A DNA stretch of 34,744 bases from JBAWAP01 sp049589355. Lineage in GTDB: Bacteria; Chloroflexota; Anaerolineae; VGOG01. The notes under the pieces were generated by a model. The model searched no databases and was not told the DNA's origin. It was given only the letters and a program-made list of their open reading frames with translations. Made by a program: the position numbers and the translations under genes. The stretch is from assembly GCA_049589355.1 (NCBI GenBank), contig JBAWAP010000301.1, positions 1-34,744 of the forward strand, read 5' to 3'. Below, one piece after another: positions 7,507 to 15,526 of the stretch (position 1 is the stretch's first letter; every line of letters starts with the position of its first letter).

Positions 7507-9219
7507 ATGACAAACATTGGCCCTCGTCTCCTGAGCGCTGTGTCATCCTGGCTCAGAGAGTTGCCGTCACGCTATGGGCCGTTGGCACTGGCGCTGTGCA
7601 TCCTGGGCCTGGGCGTGTTCGTCGTCCTGCTGGTGCAACCCTCACCCCTCACCTTCACCGAGGGTTGGTCGGCGCCGCAAGGGATAGACGAAGTCAAGTT
7701 GGGCTATTCCCATCGCGCGATAGTGGATCGCCAGGACCACATCCACCTGGCCTGGCAGAAACAGGTAGGCCGCAAACTGGTGGCCTTTTATGGCCGGCTG
7801 GATAGACACGGCCGATTGGCCAACGATCCAATCCGCCTTTCGGATCCAAACGTCAACGCGGAGAACGTAGCTGTGGTCTTGACGAGTGACGATGATCCAC
7901 TCTGCTTCTGGATTGAGAAAGGACACGAGGACAAAACGCAACGTCTGATGATGGCGCGACCGGAAGCCGGAGAGCCCTCCCAGATCGTCTCGACTTCGTC
8001 CAAGATCATGCGCGACCTGGCGGTGACGAGTAACGAAGAGGGGCGCATCTTTCTGGCGTGGTCCGACAATCGGCAGGGGTTGTACGACATCTATATGACG
8101 GCCTTGGATGCCGAGGGCAACTTGTCCTTCAGCGAGCGACGGGTGACCGACACCGAAAAGGCCTTCATCTTCCAGCCAGCCCTGGCGGCGGGTGGAGGCA
8201 TCGTACATCTGATCTACTTCTCCGATGAGGTAATTCACCAAGACCTGGTTCATCGGACTTATAACGTAGCCGGGGAACCGCTCACGGAGCCACAGGTGTG
8301 GGAGCGGGTGTCACAAATGGGGGATAGTACGCAGCAGGGCTACCCTCTGTTGGCGGTGGCAGAAGCGGATGGTCAGTTGCGTCTGTACGAATCGCTGGGC
8401 TCGATGGTGCGCCAGAGAAAGATTGGTAAGGACGGAGCGGTGGTGCTGCCCGCCGAGCCGCTGTTGAGGGGCAGTCAGTATTACTCTGAAGTGAGTTTTG
8501 CGCGTAGGGGAGAACAGCAATGGCTCATCTGGGCTGACCTGCGCTGGGGAAGCCAAGATCGCTTTCAGGTATATACTGCCCCTCTGGACGAGGCGGGCCG
8601 CGTCGAAGAAGAGACGCGGCTGACCTTTGCCACCACCAGCGCGTTGTGGCCGGTGATGTTACTGGACAGCAAGGGGGGGCAACACGTCATCTGGCAACAG
8701 AGCATAGGGCCTTATGCCTACCAATTGATGTACATCAATAACCTGGACCCGGGGCGTATCTCGGTGTGGCAGCGGTTGGGCTTTTCAGGCGTCGCTGGCG
8801 GGTGGAGTCTCCTACTGGCCTTGGCACAGAGCGCGATCCTGGCCGTAATCACGGCCTTCATAAACATCTGGCGACCGGCCATTGCCTGGGCCGTGACGGC
8901 GCTGGTCTTCCTGATCATTCGTCGAGTTGAGCGCGTCAAGCCCTACATCAACGTTGTGGCCTGGGTAGTGTTGCTTACGGTGCTTTTTGTGACCGTTCGC
9001 CCCCAGACCAAGACACTGGGGCAAGCGCCAATTGACATCGCCGGTGCGGCCCGCTGGGTCATGGGTGCTGCCGCTTCAGTAATGGTGCTCTACCTGGGGC
9101 GAGTCTGGCGACATGCGTTTCGCGGTATTCTTATATGGGCCGGCATGGCTGCTCTATGGTTGTGGGTCTACTATTTCCTGAACTTGACGCTCATCCTGCG
9201 CGAGGGATTCGCTATCTGA
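7507..9219 (+). CDS. Membrane protein with extracytoplasmic propeller-like domain
   Basis: A named family was not recognised for this 570-residue protein. One hydrophobic helix near residues 24-46 is followed by an extracytoplasmic region (about 50-420) with repeated strands such as HLAWQKQVGRK, FLAWSDNRQGLYDIY, LIWADLRWGSQDRF and HVIWQQS. This pattern is typical of sialidase/BNR-like beta-propellers. The C-terminal 145 residues contain four or five membrane helices. GGAGGAGAGT before ATG 7507 decides the start over in-frame codons further upstream. It lies between importer permeases and a second solute-binding protein, so it may sense or present an extracellular ligand. That is inference only. 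Confidence 0.6.
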   Translation: MTNIGPRLLSAVSSWLRELPSRYGPLALALCILGLGVFVVLLVQPSPLTFTEGWSAPQGIDEVKLGYSHRAIVDRQDHIHLAWQKQVGRKLVAFYGRLDRHGRLANDPIRLSDPNVNAENVAVVLTSDDDPLCFWIEKGHEDKTQRLMMARPEAGEPSQIVSTSSKIMRDLAVTSNEEGRIFLAWSDNRQGLYDIYMTALDAEGNLSFSERRVTDTEKAFIFQPALAAGGGIVHLIYFSDEVIHQDLVHRTYNVAGEPLTEPQVWERVSQMGDSTQQGYPLLAVAEADGQLRLYESLGSMVRQRKIGKDGAVVLPAEPLLRGSQYYSEVSFARRGEQQWLIWADLRWGSQDRFQVYTAPLDEAGRVEEETRLTFATTSALWPVMLLDSKGGQHVIWQQSIGPYAYQLMYINNLDPGRISVWQRLGFSGVAGGWSLLLALAQSAILAVITAFINIWRPAIAWAVTALVFLIIRRVERVKPYINVVAWVVLLTVLFVTVRPQTKTLGQAPIDIAGAARWVMGAAASVMVLYLGRVWRHAFRGILIWAGMAALWLWVYYFLNLTLILREGFAI

Positions 9220-9268
9220 AGTTCCTGAAGTGCCGGGCATTTCAATTACATTGGAAGCTTTTCTCCCC

Positions 9269-11023
9269 ATGCCTCAAACTCGCTGGTTTGCATTTTTCCT
9301 GTGCGTCTTTCTATTAGCTCTGGAGGCTTGCTCTGGGACACCCGCGTCAATGCCCGAAGCAACGTTGGCGCGACCGACTTCGACTCCTCAACCGGCATCC
9401 ACTCCTCAGCCAGCATCCACTGCTGAGCCGATATCCACCTCTGAGCCGACATCTACTCCTGAGCCGACGGCGCTCGGCGCCAGGCCAGAGACCGTTTTGC
9501 CCACCCCTACGCCACGCCCGCAAGGGGGCACCGTCGTTGTGGGTGGTCTGATAGAGCCCATCACCCTCAATCCCCTCCTGGCCGATGATGAAGCTTCCTT
9601 GGCCATCGCTGGCCTGATTTTCGATAGCCTGTTGGCCGTGGACCATTGGACGGGCGCGCTTGTCCCCAACCTGGCCAGGGCCTGGCGGGTCTCGGCCGAT
9701 GGGCTGACCATCACCTTTGACCTGCGCGACGACGTCTTCTGGCACGATGGAGAGCCCTTCGCCGCCAAGGACGTGGAGTCCACCTTTGAGGCCATCGCCA
9801 ATACTTCGACTGGGCTCAGTACAGGCCTCGGCGTGGATAGCCCTTATCGGTTCGACCTGGCTCTGGTAGAGGAATTCCAGGCCCCAGACACGAAGACCTT
9901 TCTGATCAAGCTCTCGGAGCCGAGTTGTTCTGCCCTCTACGATTTGGGCCTGCTCCCCATCGTCCCCCGCCATGTTTTCCAGCAGCAATCAGCCGCCGTC
10001 GGTACTGGCCCCTTCGTGTTATACGAATGGCTACAGGGTGACCGCATCACCCTGACGAGAAATCCCCACTATTGGCGAGGCGCTCCCCGTCTCGACGCCT
10101 GGACTTACAGAGTACTCGCTGACGAAGAAGAGCTCTTGGCCGAGTTGGAGGCAGGCCAGGTTGATGTGGCCCAAATTCGTCCGGAGGATCTGGCTAGGGT
10201 CGAGGCGGCTGGGCATCTTGAGGTCCACCGTTACCCCGCCGCTGAGGGCTATTTCATCGCTTTCAACAACGACCATCCCGTTTTGGGCGACCGAAGGGTG
10301 CGCCAGGCTCTCAGTTATGCCCTTGATCGAGAGCGGCTCGTTGATCAGATCCTGTTAGACCAGGGGACGCTTTTGGCTACAGGGCTCTTGCCAGGCCACT
10401 GGGCCTTGCGAGGGGGCAGCGGGTCTCGCCTCTACGAGTACGATCCTGGGGAGGCTCGAAGGCTTCTCGCCGAAGCCGGCTGGTCGGATAGCGATGGCGA
10501 TGGCATCCTGGATAGAGAGGGCGAGCCCCTCCAGTTGAGTCTAACTACCAACGCTGGCAACGGAACTCGCGAGGCCATCGCCATCCTGGCCGGGCAGTAC
10601 TATCGGGCCATCGGCGTGGCTGTTCAGGTTGAGCTGGTAGAGTGGGGTAATCTGCTGCAACGCATGTTCAGCCACAGATTCGATGCGGTGGTCCTCAACT
10701 GGCCTCTTGAGCTGGACCCTGACCAGAGGGAGTTTTGGCATTGCGAGGAAAATGCCCTGGGCTCAGGCTTCAACTTCGTGTCTTATTGTAATCCTCACCT
10801 GGATGCTTTGTTGATAGAGGGAGCAACGATGCCAAGTTGTGATAGTGAGCGGAGGGCTGGAATCTATAGCGAGATGGCTTCTATCCTGGCCGAGGATCGC
10901 CCCTACGATTTCCTTTTCGCGCCTGATAACCTGTTAGCCGCAAACCAGCGCGTCGTGGGGCCAGATCCCAGCCCCTTTGCGGGACTTTATTGGAACGTGG
11001 TTGATTGGTATGTTACTCAATGA
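9269..11023 (+). CDS. Second ABC solute-binding lipoprotein, family 5
   Basis: This 584-residue lipoprotein is paralogous to the one at 2821. Starting at ATG 9269 gives a signal peptide ending in LEAC; a GTG at 9230 would extend it by 13 residues without improving it. A Ser/Thr/Pro linker follows, encoded by an 18-bp tandem repeat. Family-5 landmarks are GGTVVVGGLIEPITLNPLL, LTITFDLRDDVFWHDGEPF, VGTGPFVLYEWLQGD and VRQALSYALDRERLVDQILL. Having two binding proteins suggests one permease pair shared by two ligand receptors, or a high-affinity partner. A dead fragment of a close relative lies at 2188-2280. Confidence 0.9.
   Translation: MPQTRWFAFFLCVFLLALEACSGTPASMPEATLARPTSTPQPASTPQPASTAEPISTSEPTSTPEPTALGARPETVLPTPTPRPQGGTVVVGGLIEPITLNPLLADDEASLAIAGLIFDSLLAVDHWTGALVPNLARAWRVSADGLTITFDLRDDVFWHDGEPFAAKDVESTFEAIANTSTGLSTGLGVDSPYRFDLALVEEFQAPDTKTFLIKLSEPSCSALYDLGLLPIVPRHVFQQQSAAVGTGPFVLYEWLQGDRITLTRNPHYWRGAPRLDAWTYRVLADEEELLAELEAGQVDVAQIRPEDLARVEAAGHLEVHRYPAAEGYFIAFNNDHPVLGDRRVRQALSYALDRERLVDQILLDQGTLLATGLLPGHWALRGGSGSRLYEYDPGEARRLLAEAGWSDSDGDGILDREGEPLQLSLTTNAGNGTREAIAILAGQYYRAIGVAVQVELVEWGNLLQRMFSHRFDAVVLNWPLELDPDQREFWHCEENALGSGFNFVSYCNPHLDALLIEGATMPSCDSERRAGIYSEMASILAEDRPYDFLFAPDNLLAANQRVVGPDPSPFAGLYWNVVDWYVTQ
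9383..9469 (+). repeat. 18-bp tandem repeat encoding the lipoprotein linker
   Basis: Nearly five copies of an 18-bp unit (ACTCCTCAGCCAGCATCC and variants) encode TPQPAS/TAEPIS/TSEPTS repeats. They lie between the lipobox cysteine and the ligand-binding domain. The repeat count could vary between strains and would change the length of the membrane tether. Confidence 0.8.
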
Positions 11024-11038
11024 TGAGGGAGGGCAAAT

Positions 11039-11671
11039 GTGAGACCGTTAAAAGAGGCACTGCAAATCTTGCGAGATCACCGCAGGCTGTACCTGGCCGT
11101 TAATCTCATTTACTATGGTCTGGTGGTGGTGGGCGCGCTTGTCGTCTGGCTCAACCCGTGGTTACAGGCATCCCTGATGACGATGGTGCAGGAGGCCTTC
11201 GAGTCCAGCCTGCCCGGCGTGGTGGAGGCATATCGCGGCGGTCAGTTTCTAGCTGCTGTCGCCCAGACGTTTTCTATCAATTTCTTCCTAGGATCGCTGA
11301 TGGTGATAACCCTGCCAGCCTGCTTCTTCCCGCCAGCAGGGATTCTTGTGGGATTCTGGCGGGCTTTCCTGTGGGGGCTGCTACTGGCTCCTACCACACC
11401 ACAGTTTGCCCTGGTGATGATCCCCCACGGCCTGACCCTGCTTTTGGAGGGGCAGGCATACATCCTGGCCATCTTCGCTGCTTGTCGCCTCGGTCAGGTC
11501 CTGCTGTGGCCCGAGAGTCTCGGCCTGACTAGCCGCTGGCGGGCTTACCTGGCTGGCTTGCGAGAGATGGCCCTGGTTTACATCCTTGTCGCCATCGTCC
11601 TCCTGGTGTCTGCCCTCTGGGAGGCCTTTGAGGTGATTTACATTGTAGCTCCGATGGCAGGCGGGTTGTGA
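11039..11671 (+). CDS. SpoIIM-like (DUF95) integral membrane protein
   Basis: This 210-residue protein has about five membrane helices. The arrangement NFFLGSLMVITLPACFFPPAGILVGFWRAF, then IPHGLTLLLEG (Pro-His-Gly at 129-131, Glu137) and a following small-residue helix, matches the stage II sporulation protein M superfamily. Outside spore formers, such proteins occur widely and their role is not established. GAGGGAGGGC precedes the GTG start; the nearby ATG is closed at once by TGA. It lies 15 nt after the second lipoprotein gene and 1 nt before the Nudix gene, so the three are likely one transcript. Confidence 0.6.
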   Translation: MRPLKEALQILRDHRRLYLAVNLIYYGLVVVGALVVWLNPWLQASLMTMVQEAFESSLPGVVEAYRGGQFLAAVAQTFSINFFLGSLMVITLPACFFPPAGILVGFWRAFLWGLLLAPTTPQFALVMIPHGLTLLLEGQAYILAIFAACRLGQVLLWPESLGLTSRWRAYLAGLREMALVYILVAIVLLVSALWEAFEVIYIVAPMAGGL

Positions 11672-11672
11672 A

Positions 11673-12257
11673 TTGGGCATCGAAAGCCTGATCAATCCAG
11701 AAGAGATCGAGGAGTTAGCCAGACTATACGGCCCCATCGAGCGACGTAGCTATTCTCTGGAGGTGAGTAGGAGGAATTTTGAGGATTGGCGAAGGAAGTT
11801 GGCCAAGAAACGACGTGGCGAGGTAGTGTTTGTCGTCAAGTGCCCCCCCGGGTTGATCCTGCACACCAAGGACTTCTATCCTCCAGGCACCTATCGCCTG
11901 CCCAGCGGCGGGGTGGGGTGGGGGGAAAGCGTTCTGAGCGCTCTGCATCGGGAAGCTCAGGAAGAGATGGGGCTGGAGGTGGAGGTGGAACGCTTCTTGG
12001 GCCTCCTTGTGTACGAGTTTCGCTGTCGAGAGGAAACGATGCCCTTCGTTTCTTACGTCTTCTTGATGAGGGAAGCCGGGGGAGAGCTAGCTCCTCAGGA
12101 CAAGGAGGAGCGCATCCTGTCATTCTGCCAGGTGCCAGTGGCGAAGCTGTCGGCGGTGGCTGATAGCCTGCGAGCTATGGAGGGAGATTGGCGGGACTGG
12201 GGGAAGTTTCGAGCCATCGCCCACGATTTCGTGGTCGAGATGATGGGAAGTATCTGA
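11673..12257 (+). CDS. Nudix hydrolase
   Basis: The 194-residue protein carries a perfect Nudix box at residues 79-101: G-x5-E, seven residues, then REAQEEMGL, with Glu97 and Glu98 as metal ligands. Such enzymes hydrolyse nucleoside diphosphates linked to another group. The N-terminal 45 residues (LINPEEIEELARLYG, then many Arg/Lys) are an extension not needed for the fold. The start is TTG 11673, immediately after the previous stop codon, so translation is probably coupled. The substrate cannot be assigned; a nucleotide sugar, ADP-ribose or oxidised nucleotide is possible. Confidence 0.88.
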   Translation: MGIESLINPEEIEELARLYGPIERRSYSLEVSRRNFEDWRRKLAKKRRGEVVFVVKCPPGLILHTKDFYPPGTYRLPSGGVGWGESVLSALHREAQEEMGLEVEVERFLGLLVYEFRCREETMPFVSYVFLMREAGGELAPQDKEERILSFCQVPVAKLSAVADSLRAMEGDWRDWGKFRAIAHDFVVEMMGSI

Positions 12258-12448
12258 GATAACGAGGAATGCGACGCCGGGAGCGACGGATCCAGTGTCC
12301 ATCCCGATTTCACTGCGGGATCGCTTTGGCTGGGATACCCCCTCTGAGCGAAGCAAGGGGACTCTTAGCAGATTTTGCTACTCGCTTGCCTGAAAAAGTG
12401 ACGGGTAGTAAAGCTAGGGGGGCAGCTCTCTGCCTCCGCTTCAACAGC

Positions 12449-12477
12449 GAGAGCCCAAGGGAACACCTTGGGCTCTC
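12449..12477. terminator. Perfect 12-bp hairpin between the Nudix and tRNA-Glu genes
   Basis: GAGAGCCCAAGG (12449-12460) and CCTTGGGCTCTC (12466-12477) form a perfect stem with a 5-nt loop. It lies 7 nt beyond the 3' end of the convergent tRNA-Glu gene and 190 nt after the Nudix gene. There is no T-run on either strand, so it may act as a processing or bidirectional stop signal rather than a classical terminator. Confidence 0.5.
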
Positions 12478-12484
12478 GGCTTAA

Positions 12485-12557
12485 TGGCGCATAGGGGAAT
12501 CGAACCCCTGTCTCTGCCTTGAGAGGGCAATATCCTAGGCCTCTAGACGAATGCGCC
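12485..12557 (-). tRNA. tRNA-Glu (anticodon CTC)
   Basis: On the minus strand the sequence folds as a 73-nt tRNA. The acceptor stem pairs GGCGCAT with ATGCGCC, the T-arm reads AGGGG-TTCGATT-CCCCT, and the anticodon loop CTCTCAA gives CTC for glutamate codon GAG. The D-arm TCGTCTAGAGGCCTAGGA is the usual tRNA-Glu form. CCA is not encoded after the discriminator A. Confidence 0.95.
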
Positions 12558-12575
12558 TTGCTTTATGGCGAAGGT

Positions 12576-12604
12576 ATTTTACCAACGAACAAGATAAATG
12601 TCAA
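12576..12604 (-). promoter_or_regulatory. Consensus promoter of tRNA-Glu
   Basis: Read on the minus strand, TTGACA (12599-12604) and TAAAAT (12576-12581) are 17 bp apart. The -10 box lies 18 nt before the mature 5' end of tRNA-Glu. Confidence 0.8.
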
Positions 12605-12612
12605 ATTGAAGA

Positions 12613-12641
12613 TTGACAGAGGGGTCACACTATGCTAAAAT
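12613..12641 (+). promoter_or_regulatory. Consensus promoter of the DUF433/DUF5615 pair
   Basis: TTGACA (12613-12618) and TAAAAT (12636-12641) have a 17-bp spacer. The predicted transcript would start near 12648, about 50 nt before ATG 12697. The -35 boxes of this promoter and of the tRNA-Glu promoter are only 8 bp apart, back to back. Confidence 0.8.
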
Positions 12642-12696
12642 AACGGTAGGATTATACCATTCCCACTAACCGTTGGTCCAAGAAGAGGGTAGTGAC

Positions 12697-13035
12697 ATGC
12701 CAATAGCTGAAATGGCTTCATTGCGTGTCCAGACAGAGCATCCGTACATCGTGCGAATCGAGGGTGTGTGCGGCGGGCGGCCGATCATCGCTGGCACACG
12801 TATAAGTGTCCGCACCATCGTCGAGCGGGTGCGCCTGGGCGATTCGCCTGAGCAAATAGTGGAAAACCACCCGCCCTTGACGGTGGCCCAAGTCTACGAT
12901 GCGCTGAGTTACTATCACGAGCACAAATCCGAAATCGAGGCTGAGATAGCCGCTAATGAGGAGGCCCTGGCGTGGGTGACGAGGCGCAGCGGCGGGAGAA
13001 GCTCTATCTTGACCATGACATCAGCCATCGGATAA
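12697..13035 (+). CDS. DUF433 protein, antitoxin-like
   Basis: This 112-residue protein contains the DUF433 core: GGRPIIAGTRISVRTIVERVRLGDSPEQIVENHPPLTVAQVYDAL spread over residues 27-71. This helix-turn-helix-like fold is usually paired with a DUF5615 PIN-like protein and treated as its antitoxin or partner. ATG 12697, with AGAGGG upstream, is preferred over an in-frame GTG 24 nt earlier. Its last 64 nt overlap the start of the DUF5615 gene in another frame, which points to coupled translation. The final 20 residues are not conserved-looking and come from the overlap. Confidence 0.85.
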   Translation: MPIAEMASLRVQTEHPYIVRIEGVCGGRPIIAGTRISVRTIVERVRLGDSPEQIVENHPPLTVAQVYDALSYYHEHKSEIEAEIAANEEALAWVTRRSGGRSSILTMTSAIG

Positions 13036-13259
13036 CTGAACAACTGCGCGCCCGGAGCCACGATGCCATCGGCGCCTGGGAGGTGGGGAATGCCGAGCTG
13101 CCTGATCAAGCCCAGCTTGAGTATGCCGCTGACCAGGGGCGGGTGCTGGTGACCTGCAACGCCCAGGACTTCGCGCCGCGTTTTCTTGAGACCGTCACTG
13201 CTACGGAAATGCGAGACATGATCTGTAACCTAGCCGAGTTCAAAGGGTCTCAAAGCTAA
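12972..13259 (+). CDS. DUF5615 PIN-like protein, toxin-like partner
   Basis: This 95-residue protein matches the DUF5615 (Mut7-C-like PIN fold) pattern. An early acidic motif LYLDHDIS is followed by RARSHDAI, then ADQGRVLVTCNAQDF. The aspartates of LDHD and the QDF region correspond to the putative metal-binding site. Proteins of this type are predicted RNases in toxin-antitoxin-like pairs, though few have been tested. The only sensible start is GTG 12972, inside the DUF433 gene, giving a 64-nt overlap. Confidence 0.82.
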   Translation: MGDEAQRREKLYLDHDISHRITEQLRARSHDAIGAWEVGNAELPDQAQLEYAADQGRVLVTCNAQDFAPRFLETVTATEMRDMICNLAEFKGSQS

Positions 13260-13394
13260 AGCCATAGGTAACCTGATGCCAACAATATCCCCGAACGCAA
13301 CGCCAGCCGAGGCCGTGCTTTTGCGTGCCCTGAGGTTGGCATTTTTGTATTGAAGACGTGCAGCGTAAGAGATTGTTAAAGGGGTGCTGTGAAG

Positions 13395-13526
13395 ATGAAA
13401 AAGGAAGATCTTGCTAATACCGACGGGGGAGAGCAGCCTGCAAGCACCCAGAACCTTAGCCTCGCCGAGGACTGGGGGAGACTTTATGACCTGGGCAACG
13501 AGTGCCATGCCGGGTCGTTTATCTGA
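13395..13526 (+). CDS. Small hypothetical protein (43 aa)
   Basis: An ATG at 13395 opens a 43-codon frame beginning MKKEDLAN and ending GSFI. It lies 30 nt before the PfkB kinase gene on the same strand. The ribosome-binding site is weak, and the protein is acidic with no helix pattern or family recognised. It could be a leader peptide of the kinase operon or chance. Upstream, 13260-13394 holds a loose TGCCAAC/GTTGGCA pair followed by TTTTT, possibly terminating the DUF5615 transcript. Confidence 0.25.
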   Translation: MKKEDLANTDGGEQPASTQNLSLAEDWGRLYDLGNECHAGSFI

Positions 13527-13556
13527 CCCTTATCATAAAGATAGAGGAGGAGTGAA

Positions 13557-14546
13557 ATGCCTCAAGTGGTTACCATAGGTGACATAAACATAGACGTCAT
13601 CGCCCACATCCCCGGTTATCCCCAAAAAGGTGGGGAGGGTCTGGCTGAGCAGGGGCACATATATTGCGGGGGCTCAGCCGCTAACACGGCTATCGTTCTG
13701 GGCCGCTTTGGCGTGGACGTCGGCATCATCGGGCGGGTGGGGGAGGATGTTTTGGCCCCACTAGCCCTCGCCGCCCTGGCCAAGGCGGGGGTAGACGGGC
13801 GCTGTATTCAGCGAGACCCTCAGACCATTACCGGAATAATGCTCGTCGCCGTCACCCCCGATGGCGAACGCACCATGTTCGGCTGCCGGGGAGCCAACGT
13901 CTGCACAGACCCTACTTTGCTGGATGAAAACTACATTGCCCAAGCTCGCATCTTTCACCTCTCCGGGTACACTCTCTTGCAGGTTCCCCAGCGAGAGGCT
14001 GCCCTGCGTGCCCTGGAGGTGGCTCACGAGGCAGGGCTGATGGTGACGGCGGATATGGGGCTCGAGGCGGTGATGAGGGTCACCGACAGGGTAAAGGCGA
14101 TCCTGCCCGAGGTTGATATCCTCTTTCCCAACCAAGCTGAGGCGGAACATTTGACGGGTCGCCGGGATATCGAGGGAGCCATAGAGTCCCTGTTGGACTA
14201 TGGTGTGGGCGTGGTGGCCCTCAAGCTTGGTAAGCGCGGCTGTGCGATAGGCACTGGTGAGGGGATATTCATAGTCCCTGGTTTCACCGTTCCCACGGTG
14301 GATACTACCGGCGCTGGAGATAGCTTTGACGCCGGGCTTATCTTAGGAAGATTGGAGGGCTGGGGTTGGCAGGAGTCGGCCTTGCTAGCCGACGCCCTGG
14401 GCGCATTGACGGCCACGGTCGAAGGGGCGGGAACGTCTCTGGCGGAGAGAGAGGAAGTTCGGGCTTTTCTGGAGGCATACCTGGACGAGCCATCCTGGCA
14501 GGATTGGCAGGAGGAGTTGCGCTATCTCGTTGATTTCCTGAGCTAA
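13557..14546 (+). CDS. PfkB-family carbohydrate kinase
   Basis: This 329-residue ribokinase-fold protein should phosphorylate a sugar or nucleoside with ATP. VTIGDINIDVIAHIP is the first strand and substrate region. GGSAANTAIVLGRFG (38-52) is PfkB signature 1. DTTGAGDSFDAG (249-260) is signature 2, with Asp255 as catalytic base and GAGD as anion hole. The length is normal. AGAGGAGGAG before the ATG is a strong ribosome-binding site. A BtpA-family barrel follows 58 nt later, so both may handle the same sugar. The substrate (ribose, fructose, inosine and so on) cannot be read from sequence. Confidence 0.92.
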   Translation: MPQVVTIGDINIDVIAHIPGYPQKGGEGLAEQGHIYCGGSAANTAIVLGRFGVDVGIIGRVGEDVLAPLALAALAKAGVDGRCIQRDPQTITGIMLVAVTPDGERTMFGCRGANVCTDPTLLDENYIAQARIFHLSGYTLLQVPQREAALRALEVAHEAGLMVTADMGLEAVMRVTDRVKAILPEVDILFPNQAEAEHLTGRRDIEGAIESLLDYGVGVVALKLGKRGCAIGTGEGIFIVPGFTVPTVDTTGAGDSFDAGLILGRLEGWGWQESALLADALGALTATVEGAGTSLAEREEVRAFLEAYLDEPSWQDWQEELRYLVDFLS

Positions 14547-14604
14547 TACAAAGTCGTAGGGGAGCAAGGGAGCAAGGTCGCAAGTTACAGGGGAGGTGGG
14601 AAAG

Positions 14605-15453
14605 ATGATCCCAGAATGGAAGGACAGGATGGATAGCCTGCGGTTGAAATCGCTGAAAGAGATGTTTGGGGTGGAGAAGCCCATCATTGGCATGGTGCAT
14701 CTTCTCCCGTTGCCCGGCGCACCGGGCTATGATTTCTATGGTATGGAGGCCGTCATTGAGCACGCTCTGCGGGATGCCGAAGCCCTCATCAGCGGGGGTG
14801 TTGATGGGCTCATCGTGGAGAACATGTGGGACCTTCCCTACTACGTGGGGATGGAGGTGCCGCCTGAGGAGATGACTGCCCAGGCCGTGGCTGCCCGAGC
14901 TATCGTCGAGGCGGTGGAGGTGCCGGTGGGCATCAACGTGATACACAATGGCGGCCGGGTGACGCTGGCCATCGCTGTGGCTGCAGGGGCCGACTTCATC
15001 CGCGTCTGCCTTCTCACTGGGGCCAGGGTGTGGGACACGGGGGAGCTTGACCACGGCTGCGCTGCTGAATTGTTCCGCTGGCGTAAGAATCTGGGGGCGG
15101 AGGGCATCAAGATCTTCGCCGACGTGGACAAGAAGCATTCGGTATCCTTCCCTGGTATTGATCTGGCCACCCACATCGAGTGGACGGAGTTCTACCTGGC
15201 CGATGCCCTCATCGTCTCCGGCAAGATGACCGGCGCTGCGCCGGAGCTGGAGAAGGTGAGGCGAGCCAAGGAGCTGGCTACTCGCCCTGTCCTCATGGGC
15301 AGCGGCACCACCGCTGATAACATCGCCCAGTTTCTCAAGTACGCCGATGGGGCCATCGTCGGCACCGACCTCAAGGTTGATGGCATCGCTGAAAACCCGG
15401 TGGACGTGGAGAGGGTGAAGAGGTACATGGAAGCGGTGAAGGCGGTGAGGTGA
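14605..15453 (+). CDS. BtpA/SgcQ-family TIM-barrel protein
   Basis: This 282-residue protein belongs to the BtpA family. Diagnostic stretches are PIIGMVHLLPLPGAPGYD near the N-terminus, GGVDGLIVENMWDLPYY, GINVIHNGG, GADFIRVCLLTGARVWDTG, IFADVDKKHSV and PVLMGSGTTADNI. The phosphate-site-like GSGTTADNI and GTDLKVDG suit a phosphosugar aldolase or isomerase-type barrel. In cyanobacteria BtpA is linked to photosystem I stability, while SgcQ lies in a sugar operon. With a PfkB kinase next door, the sugar role is the better inference. ATG 14605 is chosen because GGGGAGGTGGG lies just upstream. Confidence 0.88.
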   Translation: MIPEWKDRMDSLRLKSLKEMFGVEKPIIGMVHLLPLPGAPGYDFYGMEAVIEHALRDAEALISGGVDGLIVENMWDLPYYVGMEVPPEEMTAQAVAARAIVEAVEVPVGINVIHNGGRVTLAIAVAAGADFIRVCLLTGARVWDTGELDHGCAAELFRWRKNLGAEGIKIFADVDKKHSVSFPGIDLATHIEWTEFYLADALIVSGKMTGAAPELEKVRRAKELATRPVLMGSGTTADNIAQFLKYADGAIVGTDLKVDGIAENPVDVERVKRYMEAVKAVR

Positions 15454-15458
15454 ACTTA

Positions 15459-15487
15459 TTGACCGCCAGGCTGAAAAGTAGTATAAT
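15459..15487 (+). promoter_or_regulatory. Consensus promoter of the HExxH / PsbP-like pair
   Basis: TTGACC (15459-15464) and TATAAT (15482-15487) have a 17-bp spacer, starting 6 nt after the BtpA gene stop. Transcription should begin near 15494. That is downstream of a GTG at 15491 and so argues for ATG 15527 as the start of the next gene. Confidence 0.8.
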
Positions 15488-15526
15488 CAAGTGAAGATAG
15501 GCACTTTCAGTTATGTAGGGGAAGGA

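Noticed and set aside
15491..15526. GTG 15491 as the start of the HExxH gene
   Set aside because: The TTGACC-17-TATAAT promoter would start transcription at about 15494, after this codon, and ATG 15527 has a purine-rich site in front.
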